Source: Anomaloglossus baeobatrachus
Lineage: Eukaryota > Chordata > Amphibia > Anura > Aromobatidae
DNA: 64,000 nt
Direction of reading: 5' to 3'
Assembly (NCBI RefSeq): GCF_048569485.1
Contig: NC_134361.1
Span: forward strand, 168,185,758-168,249,757
Every line of letters starts with the position of its first letter. The first letter of the stretch is position 1. Below the pieces are notes generated by a model. It did not search any database and was not told the origin of the DNA. It saw only the letters and a program-made list of their open reading frames with translations. Shown in pieces: positions 46,190-57,930 of this stretch. The translations under genes were made by a program, and so were the position numbers.

Positions 46190-49100
46190 TGTAACTTAGT
46201 TATAATTCGTTGGAGTGTGCAACGCAGGCAGACGTGCTGCAAATGTCTTGGCACTAGTGGGACTATAGCAAAGTCCAATAGCCACGTATAGGATGCCACT
46301 AGGTTCACTGAGTGTGTGCTAGTATAATGGCTTAGTTATAATTAGTTGGAGTGTGCAACGCAGGCAGATGCGCTCTGCAAATATCTTGGCACTAGTAGGA
46401 CTATAGCAAAGTCCAATAGCCACGTATAGGATGCCACTAGGTACACTGAGTGTGTGCTAGTATAATGGCTTAGTTATAATTAGTTGGAGTGTGCAACGCA
46501 GGCAGACGTGCTGCAAATGTCTTGGCACTAGTGGGACTATAGCAAAGTCCAATAGCCACGTATAGGATGCCACTAGGTACACTGAGTGTGTGCTAGTATA
46601 ATGGCTTAGTTATAATTAGTTGGAGTGTGCAACGCAGGCAGACGTGCTGCAAATGTCTTGGCACTAGTGGGACTATAGCAAAGTCCAATAGCCACGTATA
46701 GGATGCCACTAGGTACACTGAGTGTGTGCTAGTATAATGGCTTAGTTATAATTAGTTGGAGTGTGCAACGCAGGCAGACGTGCTGCAAATGTCTTGGCAC
46801 TAGTGGGACTATAGCAAAGTCCAATAGCCACGTATAGGATGCCACTAGGTACACTGAGTGTGTGCTAGTATAATGGCTTAGTTATAATTAGTTGGAGTGT
46901 GCAACGCAGGCAGACGTGCTGCAAATGTCTTGGCACTAGTGGGACTATAGCAAAGTCCAATAGCCACGTATAGGATGCCACTAGGTACACTGAGTGTGTG
47001 CTAGTATAATGGCTTAGTTATAATTAGTTGGAGTGTGCAACGCAGGCAGACGTGCTGCAAATGTCTTGGCACTAGTGGGACTATAGCAAAGTCCAATATC
47101 CACGTATAGGATGCCACTAGGTTCACTGAGTGTGTGCTAGTATAATGGCTTAGTTATAATTAGTTGGAGTGTGCAACGCAGGCAGATGCGCTCTGCAAAT
47201 GTCTTGGCACTAGTTGGACTATAGCAAAGTCCAATAGCCACGTATAGGATGCCACTAAAAAACACTTAGTGTGTGCAAGTATAATGGCTTAGTTATAATT
47301 AGTTGGAGTGTGCAACGCAGGCAGATGCGCTCTGCAAATGTCTTGGCACTAGTGGGACTATAGCAAAGTCCAATAGCCACGTATAGGATGCCACTAGGTA
47401 CACTGAGTGTGTGCTAGTATAATGGCTTAGTTATAATTAGTTGGAGTGTGCAACGCAGGCAGACGTGCTGCAAATGTCTTGGCACTAGTGGGACTATAGC
47501 AAAGTCCAATAGCCACGTATAGGATGCCACTAGGTACACTGAGTGTGTGCTAGTATAATGGCTTAGTTATAATTAGTTGGAGTGTGCAACGCAGGCAGAC
47601 GTGCTGCAAATGTCTTGGCACTAGTGGGACTATAGCAAAGTCCAATATCCACGTATAGGATGCCACTAGGTTCACTGAGTGTGTGCTAGTATAATGGCTT
47701 AGTTATAATTAGTTGGAGTGTGCAACGCAGGCAGATGCGCTCTGCAAATGTCTTGGCACTAGTAGGACTATAGCAAAGTCCAATAGCCACGTATAGGATG
47801 CCACTAAAAAACACTTAGTGTGTGCAAGTATAATGGCTTAGTTATAATTAGTTGGAGTGTGCAACGCAGGCAGATGCGCTCTGCAAATGTCTTGGCACTA
47901 GTGGGACTATAGCAAAGTCCAATAGCCACGTATAGGATGCCACTAGGTACACTGAGTGTTTGCTAGTAAAATTGCTTAGTTTAAAAAAGTTGTAGTGTGC
48001 AATGCAGGCAGACGTGCTCTGCAAATGTCTTTGCACTAGTGGGACTATAGCAAAGTCCAATAGCCACGTATAGGATGCCACTAGGTACACTGAGTGTTTG
48101 CTAGTAAAATTGCTTAGTTTAAAAAACTTGGAGTGTGCAATGCAGGCAGATGTGCTCTGCTAATGTCTTTGCACTAGTGGGACTATAGCAAAGTCCAATA
48201 GCCACGTATAGGATGCCACTAGGTACACTGAGTGTGTGCTAGTATAATGGCTTAGTTATAATTAGTTGGAGTATGCAACGCAGGCAGACGTGCTGCAAAT
48301 GTCTTGGCACTAGTGGGACTATAGCAAAGTCCAATAGCCACGTATAGGATGCCACTAGGTACACTGAGTGTGTGCTAGTATAATGGCTTAGTTATAATTA
48401 GTTGGAGTGTGCAACGCAGGCAGACGTGCTGCAAATGTCTTGGCACTAGTGGGACTATAGCAAAGTCCAATAGCCACGTATAGGATGCCACTAGGTACAC
48501 TGAGTGTGTGCTAGTATAATGGCTTAGTTATAATTAGTTGGAGTGTGCAACGCAGGCAGACGTGCTGCAAATGTCTTGGCACTAGTGGGACTATAGCAAA
48601 GTCCAATAGCCACGTATAGGATGCCACTAGGTACACTGAGTGTGTGCTAGTATAATGGCTTAGTTATAATTAGTTGGAGTGTGCAACGCAGGCAGACGTG
48701 CTGCAAATGTCTTGGCACTAGTGGGACTATAGCAAAGTCCAATATCCACGTATAGGATGCCACTAGGTTCACTGAGTGTGTGCTAGTATAATGGCTTAGT
48801 TATAATTAGTTGGAGTGTGCAACGCAGGCAGATGCGCTCTGCAAATGTCTTGGCACTAGTAGGACTATAGCAAAGTCCAATAGCCACGTATAGGATGCCA
48901 CTAAAAAACACTTAGTGTGTGCAAGTATAATGGCTTAGTTATAATTAGTTGGAGTGTGCAACGCAGGCAGATGCGCTCTGCAAATGTCTTGGCACTAGTG
49001 GGACTATAGCAAAGTCCAATAGCCACGTATAGGATGCCACTAGGTACACTGAGTGTTTGCTAGTAAAATTGCTTAGTTTAAAAAAGTTGTAGTGTGCAAT

Positions 49101-50165
49101 GCAGGCAGACGTGCTCTGCAAATGTCTTTGCACTAGTGGGACTATAGCAAAGTCCAATAGCCACGTATAGGATGCCACTAGGTACACTGAGTGTTTGCTA
49201 GTAAAATTGCTTAGTTTAAAAAACTTGGAGTGTGCAATGCAGGCAGATGTGCTCTGCTAATGTCTTTGCACTAGTGGGACTATAGCAAAGTCCAATAGCC
49301 ACGTATAGGATGCCACTAGGTACACTGAGTGTGTGCTAGTATAATGGCTTAGTTATAATTAGTTGGAGTGTGCAACGCAGGCAGACGTGCTGCAAATGTC
49401 TTGGCACTAGTGGGACTATAGCAAAGTCCAATAGCCACGTATAGGATGCCACTAGGTACACTGAGTGTGTGCTAGTATAATGGCTTAGTTATAATTAGTT
49501 GGAGTGTGCAACGCAGGCAGACGTGCTGCAAATGTCTTGGCACTAGTGGGACTATAGCAAAGTCCAATAGCCACGTATAGGATGCCACTAGGTACACTGA
49601 GTGTGTGCTAGTATAATGGCTTAGTTATAATTAGTTGGAGTGTGCAACGCAGGCAGACGTGCTGCAAATGTCTTGGCACTAGTGGGACTATAGCAAAGTC
49701 CAATATCCACGTATAGGATGCCACTAGGTTCACTGAGTGTGTGCTAGTATAATGGCTTAGTTATAATTAGTTGGAGTGTGCAACGCAGGCAGATGCGCTC
49801 TGCAAATGTCTTGGCACTAGTAGGACTATAGCAAAGTCCAATAGCCACGTATAGGATGCCACTAAAAAACACTTAGTGTGTGCAAGTATAATGGCTTAGT
49901 TATAATTAGTTGGAGTGTGCAACGCAGGCAGATGCGCTCTGCAAATGTCTTGGCACTAGTGGGACTATAGCAAAGTCCAATAGCCACGTATAGGATGCCA
50001 CTAGGTACACTGAGTGTTTGCTAGTAAAATTGCTTAGTTTAAAAAAGTTGTAGTGTGCAATGCAGGCAGACGTGCTCTGCAAATGTCTTTGCACTAGTGG
50101 GACTATAGCAAAGTCCAATAGCCACGTATAGGATGCCACTAGGTACACTGAATGTTTGCTAGTAT
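46190..50165. repeat. ~137-bp satellite array, about 29 units, upstream of the transposase gene
   Basis: gctagtataatggcttag and gtgcaacgcaggcaga recur at about 137-bp spacing. Variants (agatgcgctctgc versus agacgtgctgc, and cactaaaaaacacttag) recur together at about 47250, 47805, 48900 and 49860. This gives higher-order periods of about 1097 bp (8 units) and 961 bp (7 units). In the gene's orientation the array forms the promoter and leader region, so array length could affect transposase expression. Confidence 0.95.
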
Positions 50166-50992
50166 AATGGCTTACTTAGAATGAGTTGGAGTGTGCAGAG
50201 GACAAGAGGGTACAGTGGCAGGATTGTGGTGCTCTGGGTAGAGGAATGGAAGCCTGCCTTTCTATTCCCTCCTAATGGTGAAATGCAGGGAGGAAATCCC
50301 TGACCTGGGCTACACAGACGCTGTTGCTGTTTGCAGGACCTGTCACTTATGGCTCTCTGACCCTGCCGCTTTGAGCCCTTAAAAGGACTGCTAGAATGTG
50401 CTCTCCCTAAGCTGTCTAACGCTGTGTATGCAGCGCATACAGCTGTATCGGCTATAGGACTCAGGAGGACGGAGCTGCGACACTGATGTCTGACACCAAA
50501 GACGCAGAAGGCAGATAATGGCGTTCGTGAAGAAAATGTCCGGTTTTATAATGCAGGGACATGTGACATGCAGATCCTATCACACATGCCGTTGCTTCTC
50601 TGGCTCAAAGTCCACTTAGGTGTGTGTGTGTCTGTGATTGGCTGACATGCTGGCCCGCCCCACAAGACGCGCGCGCTTAGGGAAGGAAGACAAGAAAAAA
50701 AAAAAAAAAATGGCGATCGCCATTATAGAAACAGCAGTGATCTGAAGGCGCTGTTCACGCACACTATACACTGAAATGTGATAATAGTTTGATTCACAGA
50801 GTGACTTACACTATTACAGCAGAAACCAAGCTAGGATTTAGCTGTTTTTTGGCTGCTAGAACCGTTCTCGAACGTTTCTAGAACTATCGAGCTTTTGCAA
50901 AAAGCTCGAGTTCTAGTTCGATCTAGAACATGCCCCAAAATCACTCGAGCCGCGAACTGGAGAACCACGAACCACGAACCGCGCTCAACTCT
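50166..50992 (-). promoter_or_regulatory. Right terminus of hAT copy 2, probable transposase promoter region
   Basis: Shared with copy 1 (14091-14880). It holds a gcgcgcg CpG block, the palindrome tggcgatcgcca, and near the end inverted words (gagcttttgcaaaaagctc and tctagaac repeats). In the gene's orientation this lies furthest upstream. No TATA box could be assigned with confidence. Confidence 0.4.
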
Positions 50993-50993
50993 A

Positions 50994-51001
50994 CTGTTGA
51001 C
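50994..51001. repeat. 8-bp target-site duplication CTGTTGAC, right of hAT copy 2
   Basis: Perfect match with 36955-36962. Confidence 0.95.
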
Positions 51002-51297
51002 TTAGAGACAGATACACCTACTTCACTGAGAGTGTTCTGGACTTCAGTTGATGTTGTGAACTGGTTCTTCTTCATCAAAGAAAGTATGCGGCGATCATCC
51101 ACCACTGTTGTCATCCGTGGACGCCCAGGCCTTTTTGAGTTCCCAAGCTCACCAGTCAATTCCTTTTTTCTCAGAATGTACCCGACTGTTGATTTTGCTA
51201 CTCCAAGCATGTCTGCTATCTCTCTGATGGATTTTTTCTTTTTTTTCAGCCTCAGGATGTTCTGCTTCACCTCAATTGAGAGTTCCTTAGACCGCAT
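50994..51297 (-). pseudogene. Tc1-like transposase, DNA-binding part (cut off by hAT copy 2)
   Basis: MRSKELSIEVKQNILRL begins the protein at 51297, followed by a helix-turn-helix (SIREIADMLGVAKSTVG) and GRPRMTTVVDDRR. The frame is open until the hAT insertion at 50993, then its natural continuation is found at 36954 and below. The CTGTTGAC duplication lies in the codons at the junction. Confidence 0.9.
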
Positions 51298-51658
51298 GTT
51301 GTCTGGTCACAGCAACAGCTTCCAAATGCAAAACCACACACCTGTAATCAACCCCAGACCTTTTAACTACTTCATTGATTACAGGTTAACGAGGGAGACA
51401 CCTTCAGAGTTAATTGCAGCCCTTAGAGTCCCTTGTCCAATTACTTTTGGTCCCTTGAAAAAGAGGAGGCTATGCATTACAGACCTATGATTCCTAAACC
51501 CTTTCTCCGATTTGGATGTGAAAACTCTCATATTGCAGCTGGGAGTGTGCACTTTCAGCCCATATTATATATATAATTGTATTTCTGAACGTGTTTTTGT
51601 AAACAGCTAAAATAACAAAACTTGTGTCACTGTCCAAATATTTCTGGACCTAACTGTA

Positions 51659-52710
51659 TATGCTTGTATTGCATAAACCTCCAACTCTCAATATGTTCTT
51701 AACAATGGTAAAGTTATACAGTACATGGACTTGTTGCCAGACATCTCTTTGTACTTACTCCCACTTCTCCACTGTCCCCACAACCTCTCAAAACTGCACC
51801 CCTAAAACTGCTGCTACTTTATACTGTGCCCCCTTTCAAAATTTTCCTCATTGCTTCAAAAACTACCCTCACAGGAACACTATTCCTCCTCAAATCTAAA
51901 ACCACAATCCGCACATTAAATCTTTCGATCCTCTGTAGAGCACTTACAGTTCCCTGCTGTGTCTTTGCCTCCTGCCTTGGCTGCATATTTGAGCGTGGAG
52001 CTGATGAGCGCACCTCTGCCCCTTTCCTGGCATTTTAGTGTTCAAATGTACTTGAGAGACGCGAATACAATTGAATACAGTGAGAACCAGCGTCTACAGC
52101 TTGTGGGCCACAAGAAATCTTTTTTCGAGCTGCATGTGGCCCACAGGCTATATTTTGTGTACGCCTGGTCTTTTGTTTATTGGGGACTTAAGCCTATATA
52201 CTCTATGCATAGAGCATTTCTCAAGAAGTTTTTGGAGAAGAAACAGAGCTCGTAACTCCTTAAGAACTTTTCATTTACGCTCACTTTCTACTCAAAAACT
52301 CAAAAAAACCTCCATGTGCATATATCCTAAGTGTTGTGCATCAGAGTTATTTAAACACAGGAGAACTGATTTTTGAGGAATGTTTTGTGATATATTTTTG
52401 GTCGCTTCCTTTTTCTGCCATTTTGGGGCAACTGATGATTTTTTTGGGCAGGTTTTCTCATGCTTTTTGTGATGTCTTCTTTTTACTATTTTCCATTAAT
52501 TCTTTTTTCATGCCATTGATTAATGAAGTAACCACTAGCTTTTTTTTTCTTTTTAAAGAAAAACTATGGCAAACTGAGAACAGCCAGTACAAAAAGTATG
52601 GCTTGTGCAATACAAACCGTGTACTTAAATGTAATTTAAACAATAAAGCCGATGCACGCAGTGACACTTGAACTAATCACTGGAAGTGACAAGAGCAAGA
52701 CTACCACCAA
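51659..52710. other. Gene-free AT-rich DNA
   Basis: No supported gene. Open frames of up to 111 codons have no domain or splice context. An AATAAA lies at about 52642 on the plus strand without an associated gene. Confidence 0.45.
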
Positions 52711-53364
52711 TCTAATATATAAAGCTGAGTGTATGTGTGTATGTATGTGTGTGTGTATGTCCACTAAAGGAATCCGCACTGTCACATTTACAATCACGAA
52801 ATTTTGCACAGACGCCTCATGTGACCCAGGGAACGTCATAGACTATGTTTTGACAGGAAAATTTAACCCCGTGCTTTACAGTTAGTTTCTAAAATCCTGC
52901 CGCCATTAACCTGAATGGAGGTGGGAGATACGGGCTATTAATTGCAACTGTCAGTGGTTGCTATAGGAACAAAATAAACTATTAGTTGAAGCTTATGTGT
53001 GAGGTAATAAGATGTCGGTGGAGAGATGGAGAGAGAGACAGAAAAAGACAGACAGAGAGAGACACAGACAGAGAAAGAGACAGACCTGAAAAGGGACAGA
53101 CCTGGAAAGAGACAGACAAAGACAGACAGGAAAGAGACAGACGGGGAAAGAGACAGACAGACACACACATAGAGACAGACACAAAAATAGAGACAGACAC
53201 AGAGATGGAGACAGATATACTGATACAAATACAGACAGAGAGATAGAAACAGACAGACAAGGAAAGAGACAGACAGAGAGACAGACAGTGACACACAGAC
53301 AGAGACTGGGAGAGAGACAGAGAGACAGTTACTATTCCGGGCAATGCACGGGTACTACAGCTAG
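52711..53364 (+). mobile_element. Non-autonomous Helitron
   Basis: Starts TCTAATATATAAAGCTGAGT and ends with a short GC-rich hairpin (ccgggcaatgcacgg) followed by TACTACAGCTAG. It lies between an A and a T. TC..CTAG ends, a terminal hairpin and A/T insertion are the Helitron signature. No Rep/helicase is encoded. The 3' part is filled by an AGACAGA-type microsatellite. Confidence 0.85.
53020..53330. repeat. (AGACAG)n-like microsatellite within the Helitron
   Basis: Degenerate gagacagacaga repeats over about 300 bp, all purine-and-C on the plus strand. It produces long spurious frames on both strands. Confidence 0.9.
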
Positions 53365-53369
53365 TTTAT

Positions 53370-53829
53370 AATAAATGTCCTATTCTAAGGATCACCATCC
53401 ATTTTTAATACTTGATTAACCCATTTAATTACTCATTATTGCTATAAAAAAAAATAGGAAAACACAAGTTAAGAGTCTTTAGAGTAGTGGTAACATATAT
53501 GATATTTTATGTAATGCATTCTAAGTCCACACATATAGATTTATCATACACACATAGAATAATATACCCAGCATAATACTGAACTTGTTCCCCAGTCCTT
53601 ATTGAACATCTGTTACTAAGTTCATTTAATTTACAATTACATTATAATATAACATCTACATTTTTCAAATCTTCCATATAAACTGTATGGAATGGAGATG
53701 TAGACACTACGACGATACCACTGGAATCCTTGCCCAAATCAGTTCTAACCAAGTAGAGCATGATGACATCACACAACTGGCACTTTCTCATCACCTAGAT
53801 GTATGCACTGACAAATATTTGTTTATTAG
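53370..53829 (-). other. Likely 3' untranslated region of the ferredoxin gene
   Basis: Gene-free, AT-rich sequence directly downstream of the ferredoxin stop codon at 53830-53832. An AATAAA occurs only a few bases after the stop on the minus strand, which seems too close to be the only signal. The 3' end could not be fixed. Confidence 0.4.
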
Positions 53830-53947
53830 TTATTGTTTGCTTTGCTTCTCAATTTGGTCTCTTCTTGCATCAGATAAATCTTTTGGCACTCGAACTGTAA
53901 TTCCATCAATCGCTTTTGTCATGCAAATCTGGCATCCAAGGCGGGAC
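53830..53947 (-). CDS. FDX1: FDX1-like ferredoxin (adrenodoxin), last coding exon
   Basis: 118 bp. It begins after a ...TTTTATAG acceptor with one base that completes a Thr codon from the previous exon. It encodes [15 protein letters not shown] and [16 protein letters not shown], then a short EKQSKQ tail and TAA. The Cys of RLGC is the fourth ligand of the [2Fe-2S] cluster. The phase fits the exon at 59394-59523 exactly. Known mammalian FDX1 proteins continue similarly up to the VRVPE region, then have a different tail, so the last ~15 residues are lineage-specific. FDX2 proteins differ in this region, which favours FDX1. Confidence 0.9.
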
Positions 53948-54192
53948 CTATAAAAGAAAAAAGATCTTTGTAGGGGTCTTATGATCAATCATTAACATTA
54001 ATAAATCGCCTATACAAAGACATTGATAAAATGTTGACTGTGCCAAATTATAAGGCTATGTTCAGATGGAATTTTTTGAATTGTATCCACTCCTAAAAAC
54101 ATCACAAAAATTGTTTGAAAAACGCTAGAAAAACTCATTCGTTTTAATATTAATCCTCTTGGTTCTTCATATGCAGTTTTTCTTCTTCCACT

Positions 54193-54644
54193 TTAGGTTT
54201 TAAGTGCCTGATGCCTGAAAAAAAGAAAGTGTATCTCTGTTTTTTGAATAGGCTCCTGATGGAAAACACTCCAAATTATGTACCATTTAATCAAAAGGCT
54301 GCTAAAGCGCTTTGGAAAAAAAAAATAAAAAACAGAAGAAAAAAAGAAAAATGCATCCAAAAACACCCCTAAAAAGGAGTGATTTCTTAAACGGTTTCCG
54401 CTTGAATTACTCATAGTTTTTCAATATCTTAATGGTTTCTAAGTATATACGGTATCTGCAGAGATGTTCGAGTTTGGAGTATTTAGAGTGGCACAAGAAA
54501 ACTTGTGTTACAGGTATGGTTAGGATAATTTACAATGATATATATGCTAAAATTAGTAAATAATTTTTGTTTAGCCTTGCTTATATGTTTAAGGCCAGAT
54601 AGCATAGAAGCAATTTGAACTGCATGACCCAAATTTAAAGGGTT
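54193..54644. other. Intron DNA without recognised features
   Basis: Inside the 5.4-kb intron. A-rich runs and no repeat family recognised. Confidence 0.4.
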
Positions 54645-55785
54645 TGTGTCATGAGGGTGTGGCCCCCCGTGCCAGCAGCCGGGCTGCTCGGATCCGGATC
54701 CGCGGTGGCTCGAGGGGTCTCTGGACCCAGGGGTCGTGCGGCCACTCAAATGAAGGGGGTATTTACAGGGGATTGTGTTAGAGTTCGTGACGCCACCCGT
54801 GGTATGTGGTAATTTGGAGTACCACTGCTGCAGTTGGGAGTACCCGGGGGTGATGGAATGGGGCAGCCAGGTGTTGTGACCCTCCACGGGTAGGGGGGAT
54901 GCCCCGGGACTCGGTGATGGTGGCTAGGGAGTGCCGTCAGGTGTGGAGGGGGTCACTTGCATACTCACTCAGTCCATTAAGCTGACACCGACAACTGGAT
55001 AAACCAAAGTTCTGGACACCACTGCCGCCGAGGGGAGCTAGTTTGAGTCCCGTCCCCAATGGTGTTGCCTGGTGATCCGTGACCTGCCTCCTGGCAATAA
55101 GTTTACTTCTCTGTTGGTCCTGGTAGTATGAAACTTGCCGGGTCCCGCTCCCACTATGGCTAAGTGTGTGAGCTTGCTCTCAGGGTTCACGCTTGGGATT
55201 TTCTGGACCATTTGAGTGGAAAGTCCTATCCCCCTTATTGCGCTAGTACACAGATTTTGGAGCGGGTGGAGAGCAGATCTTGAAGGCTCCGTTCTCGTTG
55301 GGTAAATTGTCAGGTTGCCTGAAGCTACTCCCTGACCTAGGTCCAAGTACCCCGTCGTGCCCTGGTCCCAGCCCGGGGATGGTGCAAGGCCGCCGGCTGT
55401 CCTCCTCGACAGTTCCGTGCCCCTTGCCATGATCCCCTGCGACCGGGGATCCAGCTCCTCTAGGCTCAGACCACCGTCTGCTACCTAGATAGCTTCCTAG
55501 GAGCCTGCTCCTGACCTCCTCTCTCCTTCGCTTTCAACACACTTCTCCCCACTCCTGACACTCCTGACCTCCCCTAACCAACCCCCCAAGTGGGCGACCC
55601 TATTCCATTTAGGCTGTCCACTCGTGTGCTTGGTGGGTGTGGTGCAGAGTGTACCTAGGATTTAATTAGCTGATGTAGGCAACACCATGTAGTTGGGGAC
55701 CCATAACCAAGAAGGAGGTGGCTATTGCACGGGAGAGCAGATTATGCAATACCCTGTGACGACCTGATAGTCCAGGGGCGTCACA
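54645..55785 (-). mobile_element. LTR-like element in the ferredoxin intron
   Basis: On the minus strand it begins TGTGACGCCCCTGG with a terminal hairpin ending in CGTCACA, and ends ...CTCATGACACA. The centre (cgtgacgccacccgtggta and ctccacgggtag) matches the block at 29421-30557. A matching 5-bp flank was not found. Probably a solo LTR. Confidence 0.5.
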
Positions 55786-56070
55786 AATGTCTGATAGATG
55801 TGAGACCCAGTGGTTGGATATCTTGTTGATTCAATAAGGAAATGAATAGTGAATGTATGGGCCATGTACATTACTGAAGACCAAACATTGGAGCGTTCAA
55901 TCAAAAGTATATTCTGGGAAATTCTCCCAACCTATAACTTCAACATAGGATTCGGACACTATGGACAGAGTAAAAAAATAGATGAGAAAGTGAGTGCACA
56001 ATTTGGGACTTTTTCACAGTATGGCTGCATCCTAAAGGGAATATCAGGAGATTTTGTAGTACAACACTAA

Positions 56071-56488
56071 TATCTTTAAATAGGGCTTAAGGAGACCTTT
56101 CAGGATCAATAAGTTTTCTAGCTCTACCTTATCCTGTTATCTTGCTGTAAACTCAGTAGAATCCTGTGTCTCATGCACACTAGTCAAGACAATTTACATA
56201 TTCACCGCTCCCCCCTCCTATCTCTTTATGTATTCACTATCACTGCTGAGAGGTGGGAGGGAGTATGGGTGAAGGCAGCAGTGCAAATTCAATTCAGATT
56301 TACTATCGCTGATGCCAGCACTGAGAGGTGAGAGGGGGAGCAGGACTTATGCAGTTTGTATTTACATATGCCTGACTATTTACTATGTCACACTGAATTC
56401 TACCAAGTGTACAAGAAGATAACAGGAAGAGGAAGAGCTATACAAGTTACTGATCCTGAAAGGTCTCCTTAAGCCCTATTTAAAGATA
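56071..56488. mobile_element. MITE with 28-bp perfect inverted ends
   Basis: tatctttaaatagggctt...gagacct at 56071-56098 is exactly inverted at 56461-56488, and similarity continues inward with gaps. 418 bp, no coding capacity. Superfamily not determined. Confidence 0.75.
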
Positions 56489-56920
56489 ATATTAATATTG
56501 TAATACAAATACACCTGACAGATTCCCCTTAACTTTCTGGCTGCAAATGTGGGTCAAAAGCATCAAAGAAATGTTGAGGAATATTTTACAATCTTTTGGT
56601 TAGGTTCAATATACAGGAAGGTTACAATTTAAAAGGGTTGGCTGAAATCAAGACTCACCCTATTCAACCAACAGGATTTCTGGACTTCAAGGCAATTATC
56701 ATGGCAAAAACTTTTGTACAACCACAACCTATTAACTTGCATAACTAACAAGTAGTACATTTGTTTTTAAAGGGATGTTGCATGATGTAGATTAGGATCA
56801 TTAGATTTTAAAATGTTTTGTGTTTGTTTAACTGTATTTTATTTTGTTAAAAATATAAACCATTTACTACTGAGATAACATTGTAATACTTATCTACATC
56901 TGAATGCAATATTAATTAAA

Positions 56921-57680
56921 GGGGTTGTCAATAACTTAGATAATAGGTCATAAATATGACATTGACGGGAGTTTGATATCCGGTCCCTCCACTGATCAGC
57001 TATTTTGTACTTCTGGCAGCAATCAGATATATACAGCAAATTTAAATAAAAAAAACTGACCAGCACCTCCAAACAGAATAAGACAAGTGTGAACTGGTGC
57101 AAGCCAACACAAATATTTGATATATAAACAAACAGCAGCACTTTGTATTATGATATCATATGCAAACATTGAATATAGGAATTTGTAACTGTATTACTGC
57201 TGTAGAAAATTAGTGAAAAATGAAGGAACTTAGAGCACAAATTGGCCATTTCATGAGAGCCCTCCGGCCACAAGAAGGCGTACCTTTTTAATATGACTCT
57301 AACTAAATATGTTTTTAACTAGAGCTGGATCCTGCCTGCCCTTAAATTGTAGGCTTTAAGCCCAGGAAATGCATATTTTGTTAGGGTCCCATCAAAAAGG
57401 TATGTCCGGGTACGTCTTGCTGTGGCTGGTGGGCTCTCATGAATTGGCCAAATTCTGCGCTAAATATGTTCGTAATTTACAATATTTTCTATAGCAGTAA
57501 TGTCCATATATACAGTGATCAGACCCAGAACAGCAGAGTCATGGCAGAGTACACTGTGTAATGGCTGTTCTTGGTATTGCAGCACAACGTCCATTCACTT
57601 CAATGGAAGCTAAAGTACAGAACCCAAGAATGACCCCAGCAGGAGTGGCAAACAGCTGATCCTTGGTATATAAGGATAGG
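56921..57680. mobile_element. Vertebrate-type MITE remnant interrupted by an inverted-repeat element
   Basis: The left part (ggggttgtcaataac..aggtcat and ccactgatcagct) and the right part (tgtaatggctgttcttggta and cattcacttcaatgg) resemble the two halves of a common short frog repeat. Between them lies an inverted-repeat element with arms near 57193-57320 and 57385-57501 (for example attttctatagcagtaat). No genes. Confidence 0.45.
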
Positions 57681-57930
57681 TAATCAATATCAAAATCCTT
57701 GACCATCTCCTTAAATTGTACCTTTATTAGAGTCCCTAATTTAATAGAAAATTTAACAGTAAAATGTTCTTTTTGAAAGAACATACAATAAATTTCTACA
57801 ACTCACTGATTCTCCAAAGTTTTAAAATGTTTGGCTGGTCCATGTATGAGTGAAGGAACATTTTATTATGGTATGTTATTATAGTGTCAGCAGCTGGATG
57901 GAGAACATGCAGCTGTAGAGGCAGAGCGCC

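Larger units (their letters stand above)
36963..50993 (-). mobile_element. hAT transposon, copy 2 (14.0 kb) with intact transposase and two satellite arrays
   Basis: Ends TAGAGATGAGCG and, inverted, TAGAGTTGAGCG, with a perfect 8-bp target duplication. Order: left terminus with a 44-bp palindrome (36963-37270), ~235-bp array of about 22 units (37270-42340), transposase gene on the minus strand (42343-46068), ~137-bp array of about 29 units (46190-50165), right terminus (50166-50993). Usual hAT elements are 2.5-5 kb; about 9 kb of this one is tandem repeat. The perfect duplication and open gene suggest a recent insertion. It lies within a Tc1 transposase pseudogene, so it probably did no harm there. 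Confidence 0.95.
35967..51656 (-). mobile_element. Tc1-like transposon split by a 14-kb hAT element
   Basis: Left end cagttaggtccagaaatatt and the exact inverted copy on the right, both beside TA (35965-35966, 51657-51658). Without the hAT insertion and its 8-bp duplication the element is about 1.65 kb. The transposase lies on the minus strand, with its N-terminus at 51297 and its C-terminus at 36222. Confidence 0.92.

Noticed and set aside
46069-46308. The 80 codons upstream of MSGKM as part of the hAT transposase
   Set aside because: They overlap the 137-bp array and leader; copy 1 has no equivalent long upstream frame, and its similarity begins only just before MSGKM.
50930-51490. 186-codon plus-strand protein
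   Set aside because: It is the antisense of the Tc1 transposase N-terminal part and crosses the hAT junction.
52938-53344. Ser/Leu/Val-rich minus-strand proteins of 118-120 codons
   Set aside because: Translations of the AGACAG microsatellite in the Helitron.
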